Shown here one piece after another: positions 39,758-52,000 of a DNA stretch of 64,000 bases. Numbering within the stretch: the stretch's first letter is position 1; every line of letters starts with the position of its first letter. Source of the stretch: Casuarius casuarius (taxonomy: Eukaryota > Chordata > Aves > Casuariiformes > Casuariidae); assembly GCA_003342895.1 (NCBI GenBank), contig PTFA01000085.1, positions 3,130,459-3,194,458 on the forward strand, written 5' to 3'. The translations under genes and the position numbers were made by a program. The notes beneath the pieces are model-generated. The model made no database searches and had not been told where the DNA came from. It was given only the letters and a program-made list of their open reading frames with translations.

Positions 39758-41736
39758 TTTAATAAGGTAACACACTGGCGTCTGTAACAAGTAGTAGTAA
39801 AGGACCTTCTTTGCTTTCTTGCACTAATGTACTTAGCATACATACAGATACCATTGATAACTGTTTGTCATGAGACTGTTTTAAAGTGACAGTCCCACTC
39901 AGTTGTTACTAGCAGAAGGAATCTTTATAGTAAGAAGATGGACAACAGCCTTCAAACCCTATCTCTTTTGATACTTCACATTTGTGGCATTTTAGAGAGG
40001 GGAAAGAGGAGGAAACAAAAGGAAGAGGCATAAACACACAGGTGTTCTGGATCCAGCACCAGTCATTTTGCATTTTAAAAAAAGTTAACATATGTCAGGA
40101 CTATTACTGACACATGAACTGATGGAACAAATGTGGAAAGTGGCACACATAAGCCAGCTGCCCCGAAATAATTTAATTTATTGTTTATGTATCTGAATAT
40201 GTCCTGCAATAATTTATTGGGTTGTTAAATGAAGTAATGTCTCTGTATGCTTCTTTTCAGATTTTTTTTTTTGTTGTTCTCCAGCAACTCTCAGCTCCTA
40301 CTGTGGAGAAAATGATAAAATTGCTGGTACGCTACAATGTGAAAGTAATATTTAAATTAAATAGCACCTGTCATCATATTGCCAGAGACTGTTTCTAGTC
40401 CACTGGCCCACAAAGACGTAATCACTGTCAAAAAGAAGAACAAAGAAAAATATAATCTAAAAATGAAGAGCTAATGAAGAAGACATATAATGGTCAAAGA
40501 TGAACTGACTTGAATAAAAACATTCTGCAGGGAGCCTTGAAGGCAGCTACAGGGGAAAGTGACAGGGGTAGATGAACTTAACACAATACCTGCTATTGTT
40601 TCTGGCAGAGCAAAAGTCTGGTCAGGGTTAAGTCTGGCATTTCAGCAAGAGAAACAGCAATGAATCACAAAGTTAAAGGTGAACAGGAAAGCTTTGATAG
40701 CAATTCATGCGAGTACAAATGTGTTTTAGTCATGCTGTAAGCTACAGAATATCAAACTTCTAATGGATAGACTAGCTAACCTACCACACATTTTCCATGA
40801 ACATGAGGGTGTATTGCATTTTCATATGCTTTAGCATGAAGTTCTTAAGTGTGCTGTGTCAGAAAGATGGAATATTTCTAAAAAATTATTTCAATAATAT
40901 ATATTTACAATACTGCAGGGCTATCTTCTGTTGATCATACACACATAGTTCCCTTCTTTAAGGTACAAAGAGGTAATTCTAGTCTTTGGAGTTTATCATA
41001 ATCTTTGCAAAAATTAATGTGGAAGATGACTTCAGTTTTTTTATATATACATATAAAATATAAATATATAAATCAAACATAGTGTACAGAGCTGCCTCAA
41101 TGCATCTTCTGGTCTACCTGTAGCTCTACATAGCATATAGTGAAAGGGGAAAAGGCTAAAAATCTGGTAAAGACAAGCAAACATCACAAATTTGAGTGTT
41201 TTACATAAGCATAAATTTAAACATGTTTAAGTGTTTCATTGAATGGCCACAGAGAATGTGATAGCCATTTCAAGTATTTCTTTTCTTTTCTTTTTTAAAT
41301 GCCAGTCATTATATACAGAATTTCAATAACAAATATAACTGGTAAAGTTCTATACCATTCCTAAGTCAGCTAAGGAAACTATCCTACTTTCACATTTATT
41401 CTGCTTTTAATCTTATCTGAATTAATAAGAGATCAGTGGGCTGAATCTGTTGCAACCCATTATTGTAAGAAGGGAAAATAGGTGGTTTTGACTGACAGGA
41501 CATGCATTATTTATACAACAATTGACTATGCTTTTAAATATGCCTACAACTGCTGTCTTCTTATTTCTCCACAGAGTATTGCCATGGTGTTCTAAATTTC
41601 ACTGGCAAATCTGAGTTCACTTAAGAAGTTATGTCAAAAGTCTCAGCTTTCTTAAGATAGGGGAAAAAGACAACTCCCAACTTTGCTTTTGTCCTCAAAA
41701 GTTTTGTTCCATAGAACTGCACTGTACACCCACGTG

Positions 41737-41747
41737 CCCCCCCCCCC
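41737..41747 (+). repeat. C homopolymer (11 C)
   Basis: Eleven consecutive Cs in otherwise AT-rich intronic DNA. Likely length-variable; no function evident. Confidence 0.85.
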
Positions 41748-44310
41748 AGGTTAATACAGTCCAGCGCTGCAGAACCAAGGTCCTTGATCCTTTTTGTTTC
41801 CTCAGTTCTTCTAGCTCAAAACAGACTCTCTGAATTTCTGAAGGAGAGGGAAAACAAGTGCAAGACAGATCTCTCACTTAAGGGAGTTTGTTTATTGAAA
41901 GTCTCATCACCTGTGCAGTATTCACTAGTAGTGAAAGGAGTATCATAACTAAAAAGTGACAAATTTTGCTCCTCCTCATGAAGCTTTCAATTTGTCCTGG
42001 ACTTGTTATCATTAAAAATAATGATTTATACATGAATTCTTCTCCAAATACAACTTTTGCAGCTCTAACATGGGCATATGATGAATATTTGCTGTAGAAG
42101 CTGCAGCAGGAACAACTATATTCTTTTGGTAAGTAACTTCAGGAAGGACTAAATATGTCAGAACACTGTATTTTGAATAATGTATAGTTTCCCTTTGCAG
42201 AAATACACTGTCTTTTATTGTCACCAAGAGCCAGGAAAATCTTGAAGACTAGTTAAAAGGAGTCCTGAAGACTTGCTAAAAGGGAACTAAATGTGTGTGT
42301 ATATATACCTACCTAGACACATTCATAAGCAGTACTTAAACTCTGTGAACTCTGTAAGCTCTACAAAAGTATTAGGTATTATTAGCATCATCATAAAGAT
42401 TACCAGTCATATAAAGGCTATATTAGGCATACAAAGATTATCATGATACTGAAATCACAATTTAGAAGAAAGCTTTCCATCCTAAAATTTTATAAGGAGT
42501 GTGCGTCCAATTATAAATTCACATCTGAATCACCAGTTCTATTGTATGAGATATTCTCACCTTTTTCATATTCCTGCTAGTTCTATGTAATTGCTATTAA
42601 TGTACTAACATGTTTGGACTTGTCTAGCTATACCATAGCTAGCCAGAGAGCAAGATGTTACATCCCCCAAAACAACAAGATACTCTTCACTTATTTGAAA
42701 ACTTTCTTATTTCAATATTTTGAGTGTCACTAAAATAACGTAAAGAACAAATCCAGGCTCAAATGAAACTGAACATCTAAATACTTGACTAATACACATT
42801 TGCAGAATTTTTACCTCTGCTGATGATTTTTTTTTAAGTTTTATCCATCCACTATGGCAAAGGGCATACAATGAAATTGTTCCTGTATGCTACAGCATTA
42901 TAGACTTCAGAAAAAAAATCTACCATATTTTCCACATAAGTGAACTACCTAAACCTTCACATACCAAAATCTTCAGTCATCTTCATTAATGATTTCTAGT
43001 GGTGTTTTTCACGGATGGAATCTTTCTTTTGTGTAACTGTTTAACATTTAACATGTTAATTTGTATCAAATTAAAATGAGTTTGATCTGTAGCCTTAAAA
43101 TTTCTCCAAATTTCTAAAAATCACTATAGGAACAAACCCCAGCCTTTGCAGTTCTATACTACAAATCAAAAATACACAAAATGAGTGCCCATAAACCACA
43201 TGCATAGTATTTGTCACAAGTGAAAAGCTGCAGCAATACAAGTGTCAGAAACTTGTGATCCTCTAGAATATCAAATGCACACCTAACACACATTAAATTA
43301 CAGTCTGCAACTCTTACGGAGCTTGCAGAAGCTGCATGAGTGTAAATGAAAATTGTCCACTACTTGAGTGGTTAGTTTTTGCACCTTAGAAATATTTATT
43401 TTGGTTAATAGAGGTTATGTACACAAGACTGCAAATTAATGTACTGTTTGAAGTTCATGTACATATATTGTTTACTCTTCCACGTGTGTTTGCTCCAAAG
43501 AGTCCATGTGGTGCACAAGCAGCTGCTAAATCAGGAAGTTAAAAGCACATTTGTTGTCCTTAAAAATATATTAATCCTTTCACCAACATGCTTACCTTAG
43601 AACCATAGAAGCTGGCGAAACTACATTTCAGTTGAGGCTTCTGCAAGTCTGTCAAATGTCTCTACTTGTAGACGTGCTACATATTCGTAGTTCTGCGACT
43701 AAGATTCTGTCTTGAGCTCATGTGAGGGAAATTACTAAGTTTTAGAAGAAAGTTGTGTTAAAGATCATCGTAAAACTTGAATAAAAACATTGTTCTTTCA
43801 TTCTGCATGCTCACCGATTTCTTTATGGCACTTTTGCTCCCTAAACTTCACCCCTAAACTCTCTTATTTTAAGAAATCACTAGAAAGGTAATACAATTTC
43901 GAGGTTCTCACCGTATGACTAGTTTTTATTCGCAGCTCAAAATTAGAGCTAGTGTCCACTAGGACGTCGGCTCTCTGCCTCTCTCAAATGTCAGCAAGCA
44001 CAGATCCAAACATGAGAGGTCAAAAATATCCACGTTACAAAGCGGTACACAAGGAGCCAGTTTAGCACGTGGACATTTAATAAAATAAATCGGCATCACT
44101 TAAATGACTGGCATTTGGCACAGAGAAATGTCAAAACCTGACTTCCAGCCTGTTTTTATACATTTTGCCCATTTCAAACGTGTTCCCCCGCCTTATGCTT
44201 TTGACTTGCCTTTTTTTTTCTTTTTTGCATTTAGTTTTGCATCGGGTTAGTTTGTTCCACTCGGACCAGAGCTTACCCCCCGCACACGGGCACTCTCAAC
44301 TCTGCTGGTG

Positions 44311-44412
44311 TAATCTCTCTCGGACATGCCCAGGACAATCTGCTGAATCAACGCGCTCTCTAATCCGCACCGCGTAATCCTGCAGCTGCTCCCGGCGGCC
44401 GTTATGTAATCC
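44311..44412 (+). promoter_or_regulatory. Cluster of TAATCC (K50 homeodomain-type) sites
   Basis: TAATCC occurs at 44361-44366, 44375-44380 and 44407-44412, with TAATCT at 44311-44316, all on the plus strand and ending just 8 bases before the TATA box. TAATCC is the core bound by OTX, CRX, PITX and GSC homeodomain proteins. A CAGCTG E-box sits among them at 44383-44388. Three exact hexamers in about 52 bases is far above chance in GC-rich sequence. Factor identity is inference. Confidence 0.5.
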
Positions 44413-44420
44413 TGAGGGGA

Positions 44421-44428
44421 TATAAAAA
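44421..44428 (+). promoter_or_regulatory. TATA box, plus strand
   Basis: TATAAAAA set in GC-rich DNA, followed about 25-30 bases on by a CpG-dense stretch (44450-44473) where transcription would start, right at the edge of the gap. Direction is plus, away from NRG4, so it would serve the rightward neighbour (TMEM266 by synteny) or an unannotated transcript. Confidence 0.55.
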
Positions 44429-44473
44429 ACCGGCGCGCGTCGGCGGCCTCGGGGGGAGGGGGCGGCCTCGCCT

Positions 44474-45159
44474 NNNNNNNNNNNNNNNNNNNNNNNNNNN
44501 NNNNNNNNNNNNNNNNNNNNNNNNNNNNNNNNNNNNNNNNNNNNNNNNNNNNNNNNNNNNNNNNNNNNNNNNNNNNNNNNNNNNNNNNNNNNNNNNNNNN
44601 NNNNNNNNNNNNNNNNNNNNNNNNNNNNNNNNNNNNNNNNNNNNNNNNNNNNNNNNNNNNNNNNNNNNNNNNNNNNNNNNNNNNNNNNNNNNNNNNNNNN
44701 NNNNNNNNNNNNNNNNNNNNNNNNNNNNNNNNNNNNNNNNNNNNNNNNNNNNNNNNNNNNNNNNNNNNNNNNNNNNNNNNNNNNNNNNNNNNNNNNNNNN
44801 NNNNNNNNNNNNNNNNNNNNNNNNNNNNNNNNNNNNNNNNNNNNNNNNNNNNNNNNNNNNNNNNNNNNNNNNNNNNNNNNNNNNNNNNNNNNNNNNNNNN
44901 NNNNNNNNNNNNNNNNNNNNNNNNNNNNNNNNNNNNNNNNNNNNNNNNNNNNNNNNNNNNNNNNNNNNNNNNNNNNNNNNNNNNNNNNNNNNNNNNNNNN
45001 NNNNNNNNNNNNNNNNNNNNNNNNNNNNNNNNNNNNNNNNNNNNNNNNNNNNNNNNNNNNNNNNNNNNNNNNNNNNNNNNNNNNNNNNNNNNNNNNNNNN
45101 NNNNNNNNNNNNNNNNNNNNNNNNNNNNNNNNNNNNNNNNNNNNNNNNNNNNNNNNNNN
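44474..45159. other. Assembly gap (686 N)
   Basis: A run of N inside the CpG-rich block. Very GC-rich bird promoters are often lost from short-read assemblies. Any protein frame drawn across it is an artefact. Confidence 0.99.
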
Positions 45160-46024
45160 CTGGGGCGCGGCGGGGCCAGCCGGGCTCTCCGGGCCGCGTC
45201 CGCCGGGGCCGCCGCGCGTCTCCTGGCCGGCAGCCGCGGCCGGGTGCCGGGAGCCAACTCCTCGCGGGCTCTTCGCGAGCCGCGGTGGGACCGTTCGCGT
45301 TTCTCGTGCTTTGGCCCCGAGACCCGCCTGGCCTGCTCTGCCTCCGCGGTGCCGCCCCTGAAGCAGCGCCCTGGTTCAGCGCTCTGCGAATCTGCGGGAT
45401 GCTGCAGCCCTCCTCGAAGCCCCCGGACCTGCAGTAGCCCCGCTGCCTGCCCCGGCGGAAAGGGGACCGTGGTGTCTTTTTTTGAAGCCCAAATCAGTTT
45501 GGCTCACTCTTAACCTGGGATTTTTCTCTTTGCCATCCATAATACTGAGTAAACTTAACAGGCCGTTTTGGGGTACATTGATAGCGGTGATATCTGTGAA
45601 CTGTAAGGACTGATGCGCTGCAACGGGAGAGCGTGTCATGGTAACTTTGCTTAGTGGAAGGAGTAAATGAACATGCATGGCTCCCAGGTTTGTTAGTCTG
45701 TTTGTCCGTTGCGCTTAGGGAAAAAAGATCTGTTAAATGCATCTCCGGTAGGATTTCTGGGCTCTTACATCTCTGCTAGAGAGCAGACCAACCTACAAGT
45801 TGTGCGTTAAATAGAGCACGCACCTAACATGATTGTAGTAGATGTAAGAGGTCGTATATACACAAGGAATAAAACGACTACCTGTGTAGGGTGTTTACAG
45901 CTGTCTACATACAAGTGTTAGTGGAGAAGTCTCGTTTGCCTGAATGCAGGGCACCTGTCGTGTCATAGGCACACTGAGTCGGAAACTGCCCTTTTGTGAT
46001 GTGAGACTGTCAGGATTCATGTGG

Positions 46025-46059
46025 TTTTTTTTTTTTGTTTTTTTGTTTTGTTTTTTTTT
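46025..46059 (+). repeat. T-rich tract
   Basis: Thirty-five bases of T interrupted by three single Gs. Simple-sequence DNA; no linked retroposon recognised. Confidence 0.85.
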
Positions 46060-49000
46060 AAGACTTATTACTGAGTCTTGCACAAACCAAAGAAAGTAAG
46101 CAATGTATTTTTAACAAGTTGTAAAACGTGTAGTACTTGAACAGGGCTCAAGTGAGACTATATTGATACCCAGTAGTGTTCTAGTAGCTCCTGGGAAGAC
46201 AGTCCAAGTTCCTGCAGGACAGTTTTGAAAGGCTTATTAACAACATGGTCATGTTAGGGAAGTTCAGTATAAATTAGACTATACCATAGTGACACAAAAA
46301 TACTGGATGTAATTAATATAATGCAGAAATCCTCTAGCATGGAAAAAAGCTATTACCTCATCTTGTGAACAAGATCTCTCTTGTGAGGCAGTGCAGATCA
46401 AGAGCGGACTGCTCCTCTCACTTACAAAGGATGCTGAATCGGAAACAAATGCATACTGCTTCAAGTGTGTTATGTTTCCTAAACACCGTTAGAGCATGCT
46501 TACAGTCAGTGAAGTGACTCGGTTCGCTGCGGGTATAGAGCCCGTGTTCCTGGGGCGATGCATATGCATGCTCATTCCTGTGTGTTTCTGGGCACAGTGG
46601 AGTTGTTGCAGCTCCTAATGCTATGCATTGGATTGCAAAATTGACTTTCCTTCCTCTGTGTTAAGGTATTTCCTTGCACAAAGGTGAAAAGAGGTGTAGG
46701 TTATATGAAAATTTAGATGTGGTAGTGGTGTCACAACTATGCTAAACTCAATAGTTGGCAAAGAGAATATGTAGCAAGAGCAACTGTCTGTTATTCCAGC
46801 TTCAGAACTGGAACGGTGGGTGAGATGAAGGTCTCAACTCCAAGCGATTTATGAAAAGGTCAGTCAGAAAATTAAGACGCAAGTACTTGCAGTGCAAGTG
46901 CTAGTGAAAACCTGCTACTCAGCTGAAGTATTTTCAGATTGTGACTGACAGTGTGAATGTGGAATGCGATGCACAGTGCAGCTGCTTCCCCTATCACTGT
47001 GTCTGTTCCCAAAGGTTAGGTGTATGCATGCTTACAACGCTGAAGGTGCCCTGTAAAAGATACGTGCAGCTCGTTACGCTCCCCCCCCGGTGCACACACC
47101 CTAGGTGCTGTTCTGCTGTTTCTTCAACTTGTGTTGGGTGGTGACACACTGAAACCTTCTGGCTAGCAGCTTGCTGCCCATTTCACCTCTGATGGTCTAT
47201 ACACTGCAGTTGCTGACTCTGCAGTAATATTGCACCACAGGTTACTTCTAGCTCAGAGGGACAGAACTAGCAAAATTTCAAGCACGATTGAAAGCGTGGT
47301 TTTGGTGTAATCACATGTGATTACATCTAAATTAGATATTGGACAAATTGCATTGCCCTACATGACTCTGATGTGGCTAAAGCTTATGTATATCCTATTA
47401 TCTGTATTTATTTAAATTACTGGCCTTACCTGAAAGTAGAACAACAGTTAACTGAATTGTGTTGTGTAGTGTAAAACAGCCTACATACTCAAAGAGCAAC
47501 GACTGGAGTCTTTCATCAGCATGGTGCTCACCTGCTTCCTGAGTGATTGGGTTACTTCAGACAAAAGACTTTATCCTTATGAACACTGCAAAACAAATAT
47601 TGACATAGGAGAGTGAGCTGGAGTCTTTTCTGGCTCATGTGTTATCAAAAGTGTCAACAAAGTGCTGTTTGCCGAGTCTTTATTGCTAGTGGGTACATGA
47701 GAAGACGACTATGATTTAATTCCTCCTGTCTCCTCTCCTCACTGCTCCTAGTCCGGCACTACGTTTCTGTTGAAACTAGTGGCAAAGCTTCCATTAGCTT
47801 TAATGGTATGAGGAGTCACAAACAGGGAGTGGAGTGTGTGGGGTTTTTGTTTTTGAGAAAAATCAGATTTCTGTCAGTACTTCTAGAATTACCTCTTACT
47901 AGTGTGATTGTAAGCATACTCTAACGATGTTTAGGAAACATTTGAAGCAGTGCGTGTTTTTCTTATGCATTGTCCTCTGTAAGTGAGAGTGTACACATCA
48001 GCGTACACAGTGAAATTTCAGCTTCAAGTGAAAAATAGTAAACCTCAGTTTGTTAGCTCTGTGGGGCAGAACTTGCCCAGTGCCCGCTCTTTGGCTGTAG
48101 AGGCCCATGCCCAATGTGGATCCAAAGCTTTTTCACCAGTGTTAGATGGTGTGGTGGGGCCCGAGGCTGAGTGAAAGGTGATGGGAGGGTTACTTCAGTC
48201 TCTCTCTCTCATATTTCAGTCCACCTATTTGCTGGACTTAGGATAGGCCTTGACATGAGTGGTGTATTGGGGTTTAATTCTTAATTCAGTTATAGGGTCA
48301 CAATGAGCTCTCAGTTACAGCCGTGTAATCCTATCAAAATGACTAGTTTTGCACGAGTGTAGCAAAAGGCAGGCCCTCTTTGTAAACCTAAGTAGCAAAT
48401 GGAAGTGTTTTCACTTTAATACTTCTGTCATTAACAAAACAATATAAAATTCAATATCTGCTTATTACTTGCTTTGTTCAAAACCATAGTATTTTCCCCA
48501 TAAGCGTTGCTCTCTACCTCCCTTCCCTTTTATCTCCTCTAGGGTTCTCCACTGCTTTGCTCCATTTCAATTGTAAGCATTTTACAGCACGTACTGTGTC
48601 TTTCCTTGCATCATGTAAAGCACCATGTGCACCTATGGTGCTATAGACAAATAAAACTTCATTACAAACATTTGTTCAAATTTTGAGGTTGCAGAGTTAA
48701 AGACCTGTAAGTCAGAAAATGTCTGATTTAGGGTTGCACAGACTTAGTTTTGTCTGTGTTGTGAGACATTGTTTTCCCTGAATGAGTCAAAGATTTGCGG
48801 GAAAAATAGTACCTGAGTTTAATAGTTAAACTGCAAACATAAATGCAAAACACAGAGAGCTTAAGTCATACACTGTTTTAAATGAACTCTTGCCTAATCT
48901 TAAAGACTTTTTTTAGTAAAACAATATTATATCCAGGCATAACAAACTTCCCTTGTTCCTGTTACAACAAACCCGTAAGTGGGATTTGAAACTTTCGTGG

Positions 49001-52000
49001 TAACTTCTATTTCAGGTAATTGCCTTACTCGATAAGGCTGTTATCTTGTGAATGAGGAAGGACCTTTGTGGCCTGTGCTCTGTCCAGAAAAACGATGGGT
49101 AAAGTCTGACCTATTTCATCCGCCTTTCTGCTCTCTGCCCTGCCGCTCTGCTTTTTTGCTTCAGCAACCCTTAAGTGCTCCTTAGTACGTTGCCTGTCAC
49201 TGTGCTGTCATGGGGGCAAGCTCAGCCATCATGTATGTAGGGTTCATGTTCAACTGATATTTTGACAGGCCACCAAATGTCTAATTAACAAAATAAGCAG
49301 GTATAGGAAAATAGTTCAGTTTAACTTGAGTGGAGTGCCATGAGACAAAGAGAGAATATTTCTGCTGTTTCAGGGAACTTCAAAGACTGCCTGCAAACGA
49401 GGCAAGTGTCAGAGCTCTGCAAAAAAAAGGTGCAAAACTCTTTGTAGTGGAAAGTGTTATATGTTGGTATTTTAAGCGTTCCTACCAGCTTTTTCCACTA
49501 ATAAAAAATGAAAATTTTATCAAAATACAAATTTTATTGAAGTTGGTGAGACTTTTAGTATTGACTATTACCATTTTTAGTATCTTTCCAGAAATACTTT
49601 TGTTCAAATTAACCAAACTTCTTATGGAAAATGCACCATTTGGACTACCAGTCCATTTGGCTGAAGGTATGAGTTCAGAAAGACTTCCTTTTAAAGTGAA
49701 CTAAGGAATTTCTGTCTGTAATAATTAACATTAACAAGCATCCAAGATATAAACATGAGGCATGTGATGTGTCTCAGCTAGCAAACAGTCCATATTTTTT
49801 CTCAGCATGTAAAAGCCGCGTGGATTTTACAACCCACATCTAATAAATTATCACATTCTTATCTGGAATGATAAAATTAAACTACTTTGAAAACAACTTT
49901 TTTAATAGGAAAGTGAGATATGGGTCAAGGGTCACATGTTAACTTGCACAAATGTCTTTAAAACTCCTCAAAGTTTTGAGGGTTTCTTCTTGTGCTTATT
50001 TACCGTTCATCCATTACCAGCTGCCACCTCCAGCAATCTGAATGCTTCCCTTCCCCTATTTGGTTTTTAAAAGGAGGGCTTTCTGAGCAGGAAACAGTGA
50101 AGTAATTAAATAGAAATGTTTAACTGTGAAAGGTGTTATTTTTAGGACTAGCTCAAAAGGGCACGTACTCCTTGGAGACATTATAATATGTGGCCAGATT
50201 GTCTCCTCCAACTGGAGGAGCAGCGCAAGACCTAGGAAGCATCAAGGTTTACTTAAAAGTTTTTGACACATTATCTCTGGGCAAAAAGAAATTCGGAGGG
50301 GGCTGCCGAGTGGGTGCAGCTTCTGAGCCTCTCGGCTCTTGGTGCTGCCTTGGAAAAAGCCTTGGCCTCCCGGGGGGCTGTCCCTGTGCAGTGGTGTCTT
50401 CCTCAGGTCCCTTCGCTCGGAGCCATGGGGATGCTGGCTCTCTTCCCCCTGCTCATACGGTGGCTTTTCTTAGGAAGGCAGTGCTGTTGGACGTAGCCCA
50501 GATGTGTACCTGCCTAGCAAGGATAAAGTTATGTCAAAGATGGCTGTTCCCTAGCTGCCCGCAGTCGTTGCCCTTGCCTCCCTGCGATTCAGATCCCGAG
50601 GTACAGGAGTAGAGAAGTTTACATATGCTTCTGGGAAGAAAAGGTTCACACACGCATTATGGGCATGCTGCAGAGACATTTGTCTCCCTGCTCACCACCT
50701 CCCNCCCCGATTCATGTTTGCTCACTTCTCCACCTTTCAGCAAAGGGGAGCATATGGCAGTGTGCTCTCCATCTGGTTGCCACTTACTGTGAAATCATTA
50801 TGCAGGCAAATTTGGCCCCCATCTTGTGTTTCTTATGTAGGTAAAACTGTTAATAGAATGACAGCTTAAGTGTTTATTCTGCACTGTAAATGGGAGTGAA
50901 GCACAGAAAATGAATACAAAAGGTGCTCTCTGTACATTCCCAGTCTTCTCCTACGTTAACAAACATGCTATCCTAGTATTCAAAGCGAGGGGAAAAAATA
51001 ATAATAATAAAAAAAAAAAATTAGGATCCCCACTGTGCTGTGGTCTGTTCAAATGTGGATAAAAGACAAGTCCTGTCCCAGAGGATTTACAGTTGAAATT
51101 AACTTCTAATTAAAACAATGAAATTGGTAATAGGTGCTTAGGAAAACCTTAGTTATATAGTTAATACTGTATATATATAATCATTAGAAATTCTGCTGAT
51201 ATTTCTGCTTCCCAGCATGAGCCCATAACAGTCTTTTTTTAAATGCCTAAGGTCGAGATACTAAATAATTCTTCAGTACTTATTTCCCTTTGTAAGTGAT
51301 TAAGTGAAAGACTTGTAAGAATCTGTTAATTTGGGGTCTTGTGTGCTTTGGGTATTTTCAGATACTCCTGTTCGTACTCTGTATGTTAAGGATCAGCACT
51401 GTAAAAGAGAAGGCTGACTGACTTTGGTCGCAGCATAAGCCTGTGTACGTGTTTTTTTGTTCTTTTTTTTGTTTTTTTCTTGTCATCTGGCTTCAGATTA
51501 CTACCACTGAAATCATGATAGCCTATCTATCTTCTGGTTCTCTAAAGGAGTACCACTGAACAAATGACTTGACTAGGGTATATTTGTATTATAATATTCT
51601 TAGATCTTAACTGAAGATAAGAGTACATCCAGAATTAGCTTTTTAAATACAATTTTATATATCTGACAGCTAACTTTTGTGCATTGTCTGCTTCTTCAGT
51701 CATTAGTTTGTTTTTTCATATAGCCATGTAGTATCTTTTTTTAAACTGGGAGATGTGGTTATAAAACCAGAAGGTAGGTGGGAGAGTCAGAAGCAAGTAA
51801 TTTACCTGAAACAACCTTGCTGTTTGGATCAGGGATCCTTGTTTTTGATATTGTGCCATGCATATTTATTATGTAGGACAGTGATGCAGTGACCCCTCAC
51901 TGTGATATAAAAATGCTCGTGAACTAGTAAGAATGGTTTTGGCTTTGGGGAGGAGACTGGCTAGAGTTTAATTTCCCTGTTTTAAGACTTTTGTTTTGAA

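Larger units (their letters stand above)
29215..44300 (-). other. NRG4: NRG4 5' intron region
   Basis: About 15 kb between the first recognised NRG4 exon and the CpG-rich block, presumably 5' introns plus small, probably non-coding exons that cannot be told from sequence alone. It holds one CR1 copy (38893-39757), an AAAC repeat (32862-32884), a CA-rich patch near 33270-33305, a TA-rich patch near 41041-41075 and a C run at 41737-41747. No open frame outside the CR1 copy resembles a known protein. Confidence 0.6.
44300..45450. promoter_or_regulatory. CpG-rich promoter block at the NRG4 / TMEM266 side
   Basis: Base composition changes abruptly from AT-rich to very GC- and CpG-rich near 44340, with motifs such as GGCGCGCGTCGGCGGCC. 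It stays so up to the assembly gap, and after the gap until about 45450. This is the only such block in the window. In mammals NRG4 (- strand here) and TMEM266 (+ strand) lie head to head, so a shared bidirectional promoter is the natural reading. The gap hides the middle, probably including first exons. Confidence 0.75.

Noticed and set aside
44247..45257. 336-codon minus-strand open frame
   Set aside because: Most of it is the run of N; the rest is GC-rich promoter sequence. An artefact of translating a gap.
49330..49704. 124-codon plus-strand frame
   Set aside because: AT-rich, hydrophobic by composition (many Phe/Leu/Ile), with no recognisable domain.
50190..50612. 140-codon plus-strand frame in a GC-richer stretch
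   Set aside because: No conserved motif, no good splice sites around it, and composition explains the lack of stops. Not the TMEM266 N-terminus.
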